A stretch of 27,706 nt of DNA from a virus. The stretch lies in IMG/VR virus record IMGVR_UViG_3300048028_000141, positions 1 through 27,706 of that record. One strand, given 5' to 3'. The translations under genes and the position numbers were made by a program. A model generated the notes under the pieces. The model saw only the letters and a list, made by a program, of their open reading frames with translations. It had not been told where the DNA came from and made no database searches. Positions 15,986-24,720 of the stretch are shown in pieces (position 1 is the first letter of the stretch; every line of letters begins with the position of its first letter).

Positions 15986-18900
15986 TATTGTTCCTTATTA
16001 GTCAACGAAAGTTGTAAATTACCAATTACTCCATCTTCTAGTGCAGTTGCAGTTATGTAGACTGCTCTATTATTTAGCGCACCTCGACTAATACCTTTTC
16101 TATCTCTAGCAAATATATTATCCAACTGAATGGTCGTTGTCTCATTCTCACCAACATAATATGAGTATATTGTATCTCCAGGTCTAAGAGGATTTAAATT
16201 TGATGTATCATACCTACAAGCAGAAGATGAATCTATTTCGTTAAATGCAGAAGGTGGATTGGTCGGAAGCGAATTACCAACATTCAAGACTTGTATTTTA
16301 GGATTCCAAGTTGGGCTTTCCTTAACAAATGTTGGAGTGTGTGTTTTCACTTTACCGTCTTGCGAAATCTCTTCTATTACAATAGAGTTTACTTTGGCAT
16401 AATCACCAAGAGCAAATACTGGATATAATGGCTGAGTGTTAAAACTTACTGCTTTACTTACACTAAACTTTTTATGACTAAATCTTTCTTCGTATCCAGT
16501 AGTGCCTTGCACTAAAGATGTTGCTCTCCAGTCGTCTTTTAGCGTTATAGTTTTTGTTTGTATTACTTTCGGGTTTAAACTATTCAAATCATTATATGCG
16601 CTTGCATCGACAAACACATGAGGTCCTTCGTCAACAGCAGTACTATCTATGAGATTGCTCAAAAATACAAATGGATCACCGTTACCATCAAGAAGCGGTC
16701 CAAAGTTCACACCAACTTCAGATATATTAACTTGTATTTCACTTGCACTAGGTCTCGGGCTTGAAGCGTCTGCGGGGAATATAATTTTTGTTCTTAGGTT
16801 ACCTGATCCATCATCAACATTTTGTACAACACTAGCAAAAGGATAACTATTCACACCAACTTCACCCTGAACAGTAGACACATTTCCTCGACTATTCGCA
16901 ACCCCCTCAACACCATTTCCAAATCTATCCAATCTGGGGTCTACTTCTAGTCTGTTGCCATATGTTTGATCTACTTCTTGTGTTAATGCTCTTAGTTTAT
17001 TATCAAATAGCTGACTATGATGACAATACTCAATGGTTGGAAACTCATTCCTATTATACTCAAGATTCACTGTTCCGCCACCAGAGTCTGTTTGCACAAA
17101 CTTGACCTGTGGGTCTGGATCAGAACTATCAGTTCTATCACCATCGTCAGATGCTAATGGCTTATATGGAGTCACACCAACAGAAAATTCAGCAAAGTGA
17201 TCGTTAAACTGGGCGCCGGTAGCTGTATCTGGATCATACTCTAGCCCAGGGTCTTTCGCACTTGGATTTAAAAAGTGTATTTTGAACTTATTTTCCCTTA
17301 TAGGAGTATTTGATGCAACCACTGTATTATACCCAGATAATGCGCCCTCAAATAAGTCAGTCGAATTTTCTGAGAAAATAGAAACTGGAGAATTTGAGTC
17401 AGAGTTAGCAAATACAGAATCTCTTGCTATACCCTCTACCAGACTATAAGGCGTATTGCTAACCTCTCCTCTGTTCAGTATTATGTCTCCCGACCCTATG
17501 TAAGTACCATACACCCCATTCGCAATAACATGAGAGTTTATTTCTGATGTGTTTATTAAATAATGAAGAGTAGCTGTAGTTGCACTTAATGAAAGCGATG
17601 ATGGGTCTGGTGTGTCTTCTAAAACTAAACCAGTTTTGCCAGTACTACTATAGTTTGGATTACTTACTCCAGATGGTACATCAAACTCTTTAATTCTATA
17701 CTTAGTCTCTGAACTACCAAATGATAGACTATCGCCAATCTGTAGACCTGCAAATGTAGTCGGGTCACCGGCTCCCAATCCGTCAGCATCTATAGTAACA
17801 GCAGAACCACTAACATTCACTTTGTATGTCGGACTCACATCTGCAAATCTAGGGTCTGCATTGGCTACTGCAGGCGACTGTGGTCTAATTATAGTTTTCG
17901 ACTGACCAGAACCTTGAACATACTTAAACTTTAATTTTCTAGTTCTGGGGTTTCTACCAGTCATATGTAATGATGGTGAATAGTTAAAGTGAACCCCTTG
18001 AGGAGACCCCTTAATCTCTTCAAAGTCTAATCGACAATTCTTACTTGATGTTACAGATATTGTAGATGGATATGTTTTCTTAAAGTTTTCTTTAAGTTCT
18101 CCCACAGTATTGGATATAGATTCTTTAGGCAAAATACCCAAAATAGAAGTTCTTTCTGAGAACGCTTTAGTGTCTACTGTTGTTGTTGATAGTCGTATAG
18201 TTCCCTCATCTCCACCATCAATATAACAACTACTACCATATTTGTATAGTCGTAAAGGCTTTCTGATATTTGCAGTGTCGTCTGTATGAATAATATATCT
18301 AAATCTAAAGTCTGGATTTGCTAAGACTGGTTCACCCAATCCATTTTCAATAACAAAGGTGTGTAATAGCACCCATCGTGCTTCACCATTACCAACTGGA
18401 ACATACGCATAAAACTTTGCACCAATAGCACCATACCACGAGAACTCAATCTTATACATGGTAACTTGTTCAAATCCATTAAAAAATGCACCAGAGTCTC
18501 CAGAACCTAAAAGCTGATCTCCATTAAAATCAGTTCTAGAGATAGTAGTTTCGTAAAGTAAATTATCGTTACCTATTCCTTTTGCAGGAACAGGAGTAGA
18601 AGATTGGTGTTGTGCAGTTAACCCTTGACGCACTAAAAGTTCATCAGGCATTTGTATAGTACTTCTTCTAACAATACTGAATCTACTACCCTTTAACTGG
18701 AACATATATTGATCTGTATCGTTAGCACAACCCCACTCTAATGTGGTTTCTGTCGATGTCTCGTTTGTGTCCATTCTTGTTCCGAATGTAAATCCACTTA
18801 CACGACCTGGTTGATACCTAAAAGTTCTTTTACTTTGAAGTATTCCATAATACTCAATATTAGACCTATCACCTGGTCTAACAAATCCATTAGCTACATA

Positions 18901-19884
18901 TATGAGTATTTTTTTATATGAACGAAATGCTAGGTATCCTTGCGTTTGAAGTTCTGCTATACTGGCGCCGCCCAGACCTTGTGACTCAACTGTCAACATC
19001 TCTGCCGGTAATTGTGGAAACAATGCTGTTCTATCACTTATTTGAGTATAGAACGCTGTAAATCTTTCTATCGCATCAAAAGAGTCTTGTATATTATCTT
19101 CTCCATACTTGACATCAAACCATTCGACAGAATTACTAAAGAATGTTTCTTCCCCTGTGGTTTGAGCAGTATCTACATTAAGAATAATAGGCTCTGCTGT
19201 TGGCTCGTTATCACCGACTTTAACGATCTCTGCTTGAGTTCGAGTTAAAAAGTTTCTATCTGCAAAGTTTCTGTCTACGTTTTTGAATACTTCATATAGA
19301 TATCTACCTAATGCGATAAAATTCATATATCGCTTAAAGTTAGATGTCGGTGTACTTTGTCTTAAAGCCTTAGGCCCGAACGGAAAAGAATATTGAGAGG
19401 GAAATGCTTCAAGATATAATGCTTGCTCATCTGTGCCTTCATTGAAGCTGGCGTTAGACCTTCTTCCATGAACTGGGTGTTCTTTTCGATACCATTCGTA
19501 GGGGTTATTTCCATGTCCACTGAATATGTCTGTTGCATCCCAGTTGTCTACATCAAGACCATAAGTTGCAACATCAGAAAAAAGAGACAACTGTTCTTCA
19601 GCACGAGGAACACCCAAAAGAGAACTACTTACTTCAGAAAACTCTTTGAATTGTTCTTCAATAGGAACGGCACCGCCACCAGTATCATCCACCTCATTGT
19701 TGGTGTGAATTGGTAACGAGTTTGATGCAGAAAGTACTGAATCGGTTGCGGTATTCTCTTCAGTTACAAGAGGGTTGCCCGCATCATCAAATAATGGTGT
19801 GCCTTCTATATCTACAAGTTGTGTAAACTGCTTCGTGACCGGGGCCGGATGTATGTCGAACCCGATCTTTATTTGCTTTGCCAT
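15985..19884 (-). CDS. Giant virion structural protein, paralogue 1 (1299 aa)
   Basis: This protein is a paralogue of the next gene upstream (19888-24711). Shared segments are SSLLGVPRAEEQLSLFSDV (about 87-105), KRTFRYQPGRVSGFTFGTR (about 351), MYKIEFSWYGAIGAKFYAYV with PVGNGEARWVLLHTF (about 474-510) and CYIDGGDEGTIRLS (about 550). The N-terminus (IKIGFDIHPAPVTKQFTQLV) differs. The C-terminal 700 residues are mostly private: beta-rich segments, SPSLHMTGRNPRTRKLKFKY, and EYCHHSQLFDNKLRALTQEV. No catalytic motif was seen. Proteins with the FSWYGA/PVGNGEARW block are, as I recall, annotated as virion structural proteins in marine T4-like phages. GGAAGAG lies upstream of the ATG. Three bases separate it from the upstream paralogue, so co-transcription is likely. 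Baseplate or tail-fibre location is inferred. Confidence 0.8.
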   Translation of the reverse strand: MAKQIKIGFDIHPAPVTKQFTQLVDIEGTPLFDDAGNPLVTEENTATDSVLSASNSLPIHTNNEVDDTGGGAVPIEEQFKEFSEVSSSLLGVPRAEEQLSLFSDVATYGLDVDNWDATDIFSGHGNNPYEWYRKEHPVHGRRSNASFNEGTDEQALYLEAFPSQYSFPFGPKALRQSTPTSNFKRYMNFIALGRYLYEVFKNVDRNFADRNFLTRTQAEIVKVGDNEPTAEPIILNVDTAQTTGEETFFSNSVEWFDVKYGEDNIQDSFDAIERFTAFYTQISDRTALFPQLPAEMLTVESQGLGGASIAELQTQGYLAFRSYKKILIYVANGFVRPGDRSNIEYYGILQSKRTFRYQPGRVSGFTFGTRMDTNETSTETTLEWGCANDTDQYMFQLKGSRFSIVRRSTIQMPDELLVRQGLTAQHQSSTPVPAKGIGNDNLLYETTISRTDFNGDQLLGSGDSGAFFNGFEQVTMYKIEFSWYGAIGAKFYAYVPVGNGEARWVLLHTFVIENGLGEPVLANPDFRFRYIIHTDDTANIRKPLRLYKYGSSCYIDGGDEGTIRLSTTTVDTKAFSERTSILGILPKESISNTVGELKENFKKTYPSTISVTSSKNCRLDFEEIKGSPQGVHFNYSPSLHMTGRNPRTRKLKFKYVQGSGQSKTIIRPQSPAVANADPRFADVSPTYKVNVSGSAVTIDADGLGAGDPTTFAGLQIGDSLSFGSSETKYRIKEFDVPSGVSNPNYSSTGKTGLVLEDTPDPSSLSLSATTATLHYLINTSEINSHVIANGVYGTYIGSGDIILNRGEVSNTPYSLVEGIARDSVFANSDSNSPVSIFSENSTDLFEGALSGYNTVVASNTPIRENKFKIHFLNPSAKDPGLEYDPDTATGAQFNDHFAEFSVGVTPYKPLASDDGDRTDSSDPDPQVKFVQTDSGGGTVNLEYNRNEFPTIEYCHHSQLFDNKLRALTQEVDQTYGNRLEVDPRLDRFGNGVEGVANSRGNVSTVQGEVGVNSYPFASVVQNVDDGSGNLRTKIIFPADASSPRPSASEIQVNISEVGVNFGPLLDGNGDPFVFLSNLIDSTAVDEGPHVFVDASAYNDLNSLNPKVIQTKTITLKDDWRATSLVQGTTGYEERFSHKKFSVSKAVSFNTQPLYPVFALGDYAKVNSIVIEEISQDGKVKTHTPTFVKESPTWNPKIQVLNVGNSLPTNPPSAFNEIDSSSACRYDTSNLNPLRPGDTIYSYYVGENETTTIQLDNIFARDRKGISRGALNNRAVYITATALEDGVIGNLQLSLTNKEQ
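18200..18470 (-). repeat. Conserved block shared by the giant paralogues (copy 1)
   Basis: Encodes KIEFSWYGAIGAKFYAYV through YIDGGDEGTIRLS. Nearly identical DNA runs are visible against 21190-21530, for example gcaccataccacgagaa and gcttcaccattaccaac on the plus strand. This marks gene duplication with later divergence, or recombination between the copies. Confidence 0.75.
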
Positions 19885-19887
19885 AGA

Positions 19888-22800
19888 CTACTGCTCTTCC
19901 CATGTTACACCTAGGCTTATCTCGTCAGTATTTGTACTTGCTGTATCAGAGTCAACAGCAAAATATAAAGTATCAGCAACATCTGTCAAGGGGAACGACA
20001 GATATTCTTTATTATAATCAAAATAAGCACTTAAATCAAACTGCTCAGTACCTGATCTTAGGTAAGTAGTTGCCACATTCACTCCAGTGTTTGCAATGGG
20101 TACAACAATGTTAGACGCAATCTCAACAGAACTCAAGCCTTCTTTTTCTTCTAAAACTTTAGAACTTGTATTGGTGTAAGTAACAGTGTTACCATCTGCT
20201 TGGAACTTCTTATCGGCTAAGAATCTACCACCATTAATTAAAGTAACCGAACCCTCAAAACTTTCTAATAATTCGAAATAATAATAATCCGCTTCTTTAT
20301 ATAGTCTACCAAATACAGTTACTCCTGCTGATTCAACTCTACCTCTAAACCATCCATAAGTATCTTGTCCGTTCTGTAAATATCCAGAAGCGGCTGACAC
20401 GACTGGTAGAGACGCATTAGTGTTATCGATTGTATAATCAGCACTCAACCTTAAACCACTGCTACTATCCACAGTCTCGTCTGGAGCAATATTAGTCTGG
20501 AACAAAGGAGTCTTCTTGAAACGAAGTCTTACTGTATCGTTACCAATGTTCGCAGTTGACATCTTGGTTGGGTAAACCTGAACTCTGTTACGAACAACAT
20601 TACCTTCACGAGTTGACTTAATACTCTTCTTAGTTTCTACACCATAAACTGTAGCTGATCTATCTGGAAGCAAAGATACTCCACTAGTAGAGTTCAATGG
20701 AGCAGACAAGAACACATTTGCACCTTGAGCCCAAATGACTTCAACATTTTGATCTAGCGCACTGTCTGTTTTAACTTTAGCACCTATATAGAAAGTCGGG
20801 TCAATAGTTACTATTTTCTGTAAAATCACGCCAGCCATTTGATCGCCTGATGTTGCACTACCTGCGTTAGTCAGCGTAAATGAAGTAGCCCCCGAAGCAG
20901 AGACTGTGTAATCACCTGCAACTAAGGTATTACTACCAGAACCGTCTATGAGTCTAACTGTATCACCATCGTTTATACCATGACCTGCAGTTACATTACT
21001 AACAGCACCATTAGAAATAGCGGCACTGCTATCTAGTGCTATTGTTTTTTCTATATAAACTTCGTTCGGTACGAGACGAGGAGTTGTAGACGGCTCACCA
21101 GTAATTGTGCCAGTTAAAGCAGTTACATTACTAACAGCAAACTGTTTACCTCTAGCAGACACTGTAGATTGATTGTTATGACTGTATAGACGAACAGTAC
21201 CACGGTCACCACCATCAATGTAGTATGAAGCACCATACTTAACAATGTTATGAGACACTGTGCTGTATCCATGCTGTGGTGCCGGATTTGCAGAATCACC
21301 TACTTCTTCACCATCACCCAATGCGTTAACATCACCACCACCGTAAGTTGTGTAAGTAATAGGTAGTGTTGCGTTACCAAGAGATGCAATCTTCAACTGA
21401 TTCGATGCTCTTAGGTGATGTACTCGTACCCATCTTGCTTCACCATTACCAACAGGAATGTATGCCAAGAACAATGCGCCTACCGCACCATACCACGAGA
21501 ATTCAATTTTAAGCATCGTTACTTTAGTGAAGTCGAAGTTGTACAGACTATTTTGCTGTTCTGAAACACCTTCAGATTCGAGATAGTTAGCACCTGGTCT
21601 AGCTGTCTTACCATCAAAGGTTGTTGCTATATCGCTGAATACTCTATTTCTTCTACCTGGAGCAATTCGAGTTTTGAAATTACCTGCGCTTCCTTTAATA
21701 CCATCAAGTGCATCATGACTGAATCGTGAACGAGGCACACGATACTCATAAACACCCCAGTACTCTGGCTTAACATTATTCTTAATCCAGTTTACATATT
21801 CTGGATAGAAGTTTACATTATCGATCTGGGATCTAATAACATCAACACCACCATTAGTGACCGCCCCAACAGTTTTTTGTGGGTCTGTCGCTGTATTAAT
21901 AAAGCCTATGTATTTTTCACCTAGTTCTGTGCTTGTGAGATCATCTTCAGTGGCATACATATATGGGAACATAGCACCTTTAGGTACTCGTTTTGTCTCA
22001 AATGCGGCGGCACGATTACTAAACACTCTTTGACCAGTGCCGGCATTAAGATTATCAGTGCTTGCATTATTAGTAAGAGTAGCTTCTGTGGTATCGATTT
22101 CTGAAGTATAATCAACAACTCCAATTGTTCCATGTGTATCATAATCTTTCGGGAAAATAAATGGAACAACAGTTTCAATATAGAATGTGTCGACTGTAAG
22201 CGGCGGTGTGCCGACTGTACCACCACTAACAACAGTTAATGCAACTGGTGGTTTACCTGCACCACCTTCTTTCAATAACTTAAACTCGTTACCTTTAGGT
22301 CCTATAACACGACTTACTCTTAACACTTCACCCTTTTTGACTTTTTGTGCTGAACCACCAGACTGAATAGGAATTTCAGTAGCATCACCAGTCCAACTAA
22401 GTTTAACGTGCTGACCAAAAGTAACACTACCCTTAACAATTTTAAATACAGAGGCTGTTACTGGAGAGGTTCCCACATCTCCCAAAGTTACAATTGCTTT
22501 AATTTTTTCTGCTTCTTTTAGAAGAGATGGATCATATACAGCACCATGAACATGAATCAATCCATCACGAAGAGCAACTAAGTTACCTGGGAAGCCCTTA
22601 GAGCCAGTTTCGCAAGATTTAGTATTTTCTTGTTCGAAGTTATTGACAATTAATTTTGCTAATGAACCAGAATCGCCTGCAACTTTGTCACGAATTGTAG
22701 CCGCAACATAGCCAGGTAATCCAAATTGATCGATAGCTTCAAACAACTCTATTTTTAATATTTTTCTAAGGTGTTCGTGTCTATCTGGTTCTGATAATCC

Positions 22801-24711
22801 AAGAAGACCATCTACACCAATTTCTCTTTGAGAGTATACTGACATACCAGTTCCTCGTAAAAACATAGAAGCATTGTATGTCGTTTCTGCATCACCACCA
22901 CCAATCGCATCATTCTTGTATCCATCAATAATATAACCAACATCTCTCTGACATTTGTTGGCTATGATTTCTTCAAGAATGTCATCAGCCGCATCATTAT
23001 CGCTTGCTCCTAGATACGTTTGTCCAAGTGGAAGAAGACCAGTACCGAGTGTACTGTCTGAACTAGTTCCTTCAGTTGGTGCTGTATATTCTATTGTCTC
23101 ACATACTGTACCACCAGTCAATGTACCCGCAGTAGCTACAAATGTTTGACCAACAAACGGACTTGATCCTGCACCCAAGCTAGCCAAGTTTCCGCCAGCA
23201 ACCCTGATAGTGTATTTTTTGCCTGCAGTTAGAGCATCATTCGTAGTTATAGTGTCTTTCTTAGCTGTTACATAGTATGACCAGAAGTTTCTCTTAACAT
23301 CAAAGAAAGTTTCTAATGCGTCTCTTGTTCCATATGTGATACCAGATGTTTGTGGTGCAAATGTATCAGTAGCAAAAGCCGCAAGAGTAATATCTGTTAA
23401 GCCAGTGTCTGCATCAGTACCAGAAAGTTTTGCTTTTGCGGCCGCTGAGAATGGTAGCGATAATGTTACAGTGCCAGTACCTGCGCCAGCACCATCATAG
23501 CCAGGAAAAACACCGCCAGCAAAAAATGCATTGTGTATTTCTCGGTGAATTTTTAGTTCAAATTCACTAATCTTAGGAAAAACTCCAACACTTGTGCCAG
23601 TCCATGCATTTGCACCACTAGTGATTAGAGTAAAGTTAGTTGTATTCCATTTGGTGTGTGCGTTACCACCATATTTCATGTCGAGTAGATAGTTATCAAT
23701 CCAGTAATCTAGATCACGCTTACACTTAGCTTCCATCTGTGCGGCAGTAAGCAAAGTAAGACCATCACTTGCCGCAAGATTAAATGCGGCGGCTAAATCT
23801 TCATAAAAATTATGAGCATGACTTCCGGCGCTTCTACTAAGAGTCTTATTAGAAGTTTTAGCACTTTCAACAACAATGTCCGTATCATCAGCGTCAGCCG
23901 TGTAGGCAGCCGTAACTTTGTTCAACACATCATCAATGAATTTGTATCTATTGTCTTGAAGAATTTGTCTATCAGATAAAAGTTCACCAACAAACTCTGC
24001 TTTTTCTGGTGCCCCCAAACCAACTATTCTATAATCATCAATCTGAGTAGCAGGTACATCGGCAGTTGGGTTCTCTCCTCTTAATGGAGTAGAGTCAGCA
24101 GAGTCTACTGCTTTTACACCATATGGGCTTATTGGATTGTATGCTAGAGATTGTGTTCTTCTTACAGCAGTAAAGTTATCATCTACTCCACTATTTCTAG
24201 TTTCCCAGTAATAACCATCGTATTTGTCATAGATGCCGTACTTACGAATAACTGGATTCTCTGCAAAATCGGCTTCTGAAACAGAACTTCTAATACCAAA
24301 TGTAGCCGCAGATACACGACCAGGCTGATATCTGAAGAAACGCTTTGATGTGAGTACAGCAATTTTGTTTCGTGATGCTTCTACAAGGGCGCCGGCTTCT
24401 GTAGGAAGATGCTTAATACCATCTCCACTAACATGATATGCAGGCTTCATTGACCACTCAGATGGGTTAACATCATAAGTGTTTACATCAGCAAAAATAC
24501 CAAGTGCAATCTCTGCTCTAGGAATACCTAGCAAAGAAAGAGCAACTTCTGATTGAACTTTATTCTGTTCAACTACAGGAATAGCAGTTTGATCCGAAGC
24601 CATCACCACTGGAATAGATTTTGCCGCTAATTGTGCGCCAGGTGTTACTGGGGTCGTTCGACCTACATTAACTACGCTTGCATTTTGGTTTACATTTGTA
24701 ATACTTGCCAT
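19888..24711 (-). CDS. Giant virion structural protein, paralogue 2 (1607 aa)
   Basis: The N-terminus contains KSIPVVMASDQTAIPVVEQN, a motif widespread in phage structural proteins, then LSLLGIPRAEIALGIFADV and RFFRYQPGRVSAATFGIRSS (about 123). Two helical units around KC-(K/Q)-RD-(L/V)-x-Y-x-ID (about 325-355 and 583-615) are an internal duplication; each is followed by a YGGN/IGGG turn and a W/Y-rich segment. A GKKYTIRVAGG module copy is at about 494. The block MLKIEFSWYGAVGALFLAYI with PVGNGEARWVRVHHL lies at about 1063-1100 and YYIDGGDRGTVRLY at about 1160, both shared with the downstream paralogue. A GHGINDGDTVRLIDGSG module is at about 1240. The start has AGGGAAAAG close upstream. No enzyme signature is present. 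Tail/baseplate structural role is inferred. Confidence 0.82.
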   Translation of the reverse strand: MASITNVNQNASVVNVGRTTPVTPGAQLAAKSIPVVMASDQTAIPVVEQNKVQSEVALSLLGIPRAEIALGIFADVNTYDVNPSEWSMKPAYHVSGDGIKHLPTEAGALVEASRNKIAVLTSKRFFRYQPGRVSAATFGIRSSVSEADFAENPVIRKYGIYDKYDGYYWETRNSGVDDNFTAVRRTQSLAYNPISPYGVKAVDSADSTPLRGENPTADVPATQIDDYRIVGLGAPEKAEFVGELLSDRQILQDNRYKFIDDVLNKVTAAYTADADDTDIVVESAKTSNKTLSRSAGSHAHNFYEDLAAAFNLAASDGLTLLTAAQMEAKCKRDLDYWIDNYLLDMKYGGNAHTKWNTTNFTLITSGANAWTGTSVGVFPKISEFELKIHREIHNAFFAGGVFPGYDGAGAGTGTVTLSLPFSAAAKAKLSGTDADTGLTDITLAAFATDTFAPQTSGITYGTRDALETFFDVKRNFWSYYVTAKKDTITTNDALTAGKKYTIRVAGGNLASLGAGSSPFVGQTFVATAGTLTGGTVCETIEYTAPTEGTSSDSTLGTGLLPLGQTYLGASDNDAADDILEEIIANKCQRDVGYIIDGYKNDAIGGGDAETTYNASMFLRGTGMSVYSQREIGVDGLLGLSEPDRHEHLRKILKIELFEAIDQFGLPGYVAATIRDKVAGDSGSLAKLIVNNFEQENTKSCETGSKGFPGNLVALRDGLIHVHGAVYDPSLLKEAEKIKAIVTLGDVGTSPVTASVFKIVKGSVTFGQHVKLSWTGDATEIPIQSGGSAQKVKKGEVLRVSRVIGPKGNEFKLLKEGGAGKPPVALTVVSGGTVGTPPLTVDTFYIETVVPFIFPKDYDTHGTIGVVDYTSEIDTTEATLTNNASTDNLNAGTGQRVFSNRAAAFETKRVPKGAMFPYMYATEDDLTSTELGEKYIGFINTATDPQKTVGAVTNGGVDVIRSQIDNVNFYPEYVNWIKNNVKPEYWGVYEYRVPRSRFSHDALDGIKGSAGNFKTRIAPGRRNRVFSDIATTFDGKTARPGANYLESEGVSEQQNSLYNFDFTKVTMLKIEFSWYGAVGALFLAYIPVGNGEARWVRVHHLRASNQLKIASLGNATLPITYTTYGGGDVNALGDGEEVGDSANPAPQHGYSTVSHNIVKYGASYYIDGGDRGTVRLYSHNNQSTVSARGKQFAVSNVTALTGTITGEPSTTPRLVPNEVYIEKTIALDSSAAISNGAVSNVTAGHGINDGDTVRLIDGSGSNTLVAGDYTVSASGATSFTLTNAGSATSGDQMAGVILQKIVTIDPTFYIGAKVKTDSALDQNVEVIWAQGANVFLSAPLNSTSGVSLLPDRSATVYGVETKKSIKSTREGNVVRNRVQVYPTKMSTANIGNDTVRLRFKKTPLFQTNIAPDETVDSSSGLRLSADYTIDNTNASLPVVSAASGYLQNGQDTYGWFRGRVESAGVTVFGRLYKEADYYYFELLESFEGSVTLINGGRFLADKKFQADGNTVTYTNTSSKVLEEKEGLSSVEIASNIVVPIANTGVNVATTYLRSGTEQFDLSAYFDYNKEYLSFPLTDVADTLYFAVDSDTASTNTDEISLGVTWEEQ
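21190..21530 (-). repeat. Conserved block shared by the giant paralogues (copy 2)
   Basis: Encodes KIEFSWYGAVGALFLAYI through YIDGGDRGTVRLY in the 1607-aa protein. It is the partner of the block at 18200-18470. The distance between the two sub-blocks differs slightly because of an Ala/Gly-rich insertion here (about residues 1115-1150). Confidence 0.75.
23100..23232 (-). repeat. Diverged module copy in the 1607-aa gene
   Basis: Encodes GKKYTIRVAGGNLASLGAG, then FVGQTFVATAGTLTGGTVCE. The tryptophan is replaced, but the start, the VGQ-x-F strand and the glycine-threonine tail are retained, so this is a diverged member. Confidence 0.5.
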
Positions 24712-24720
24712 TTCTTTTCC

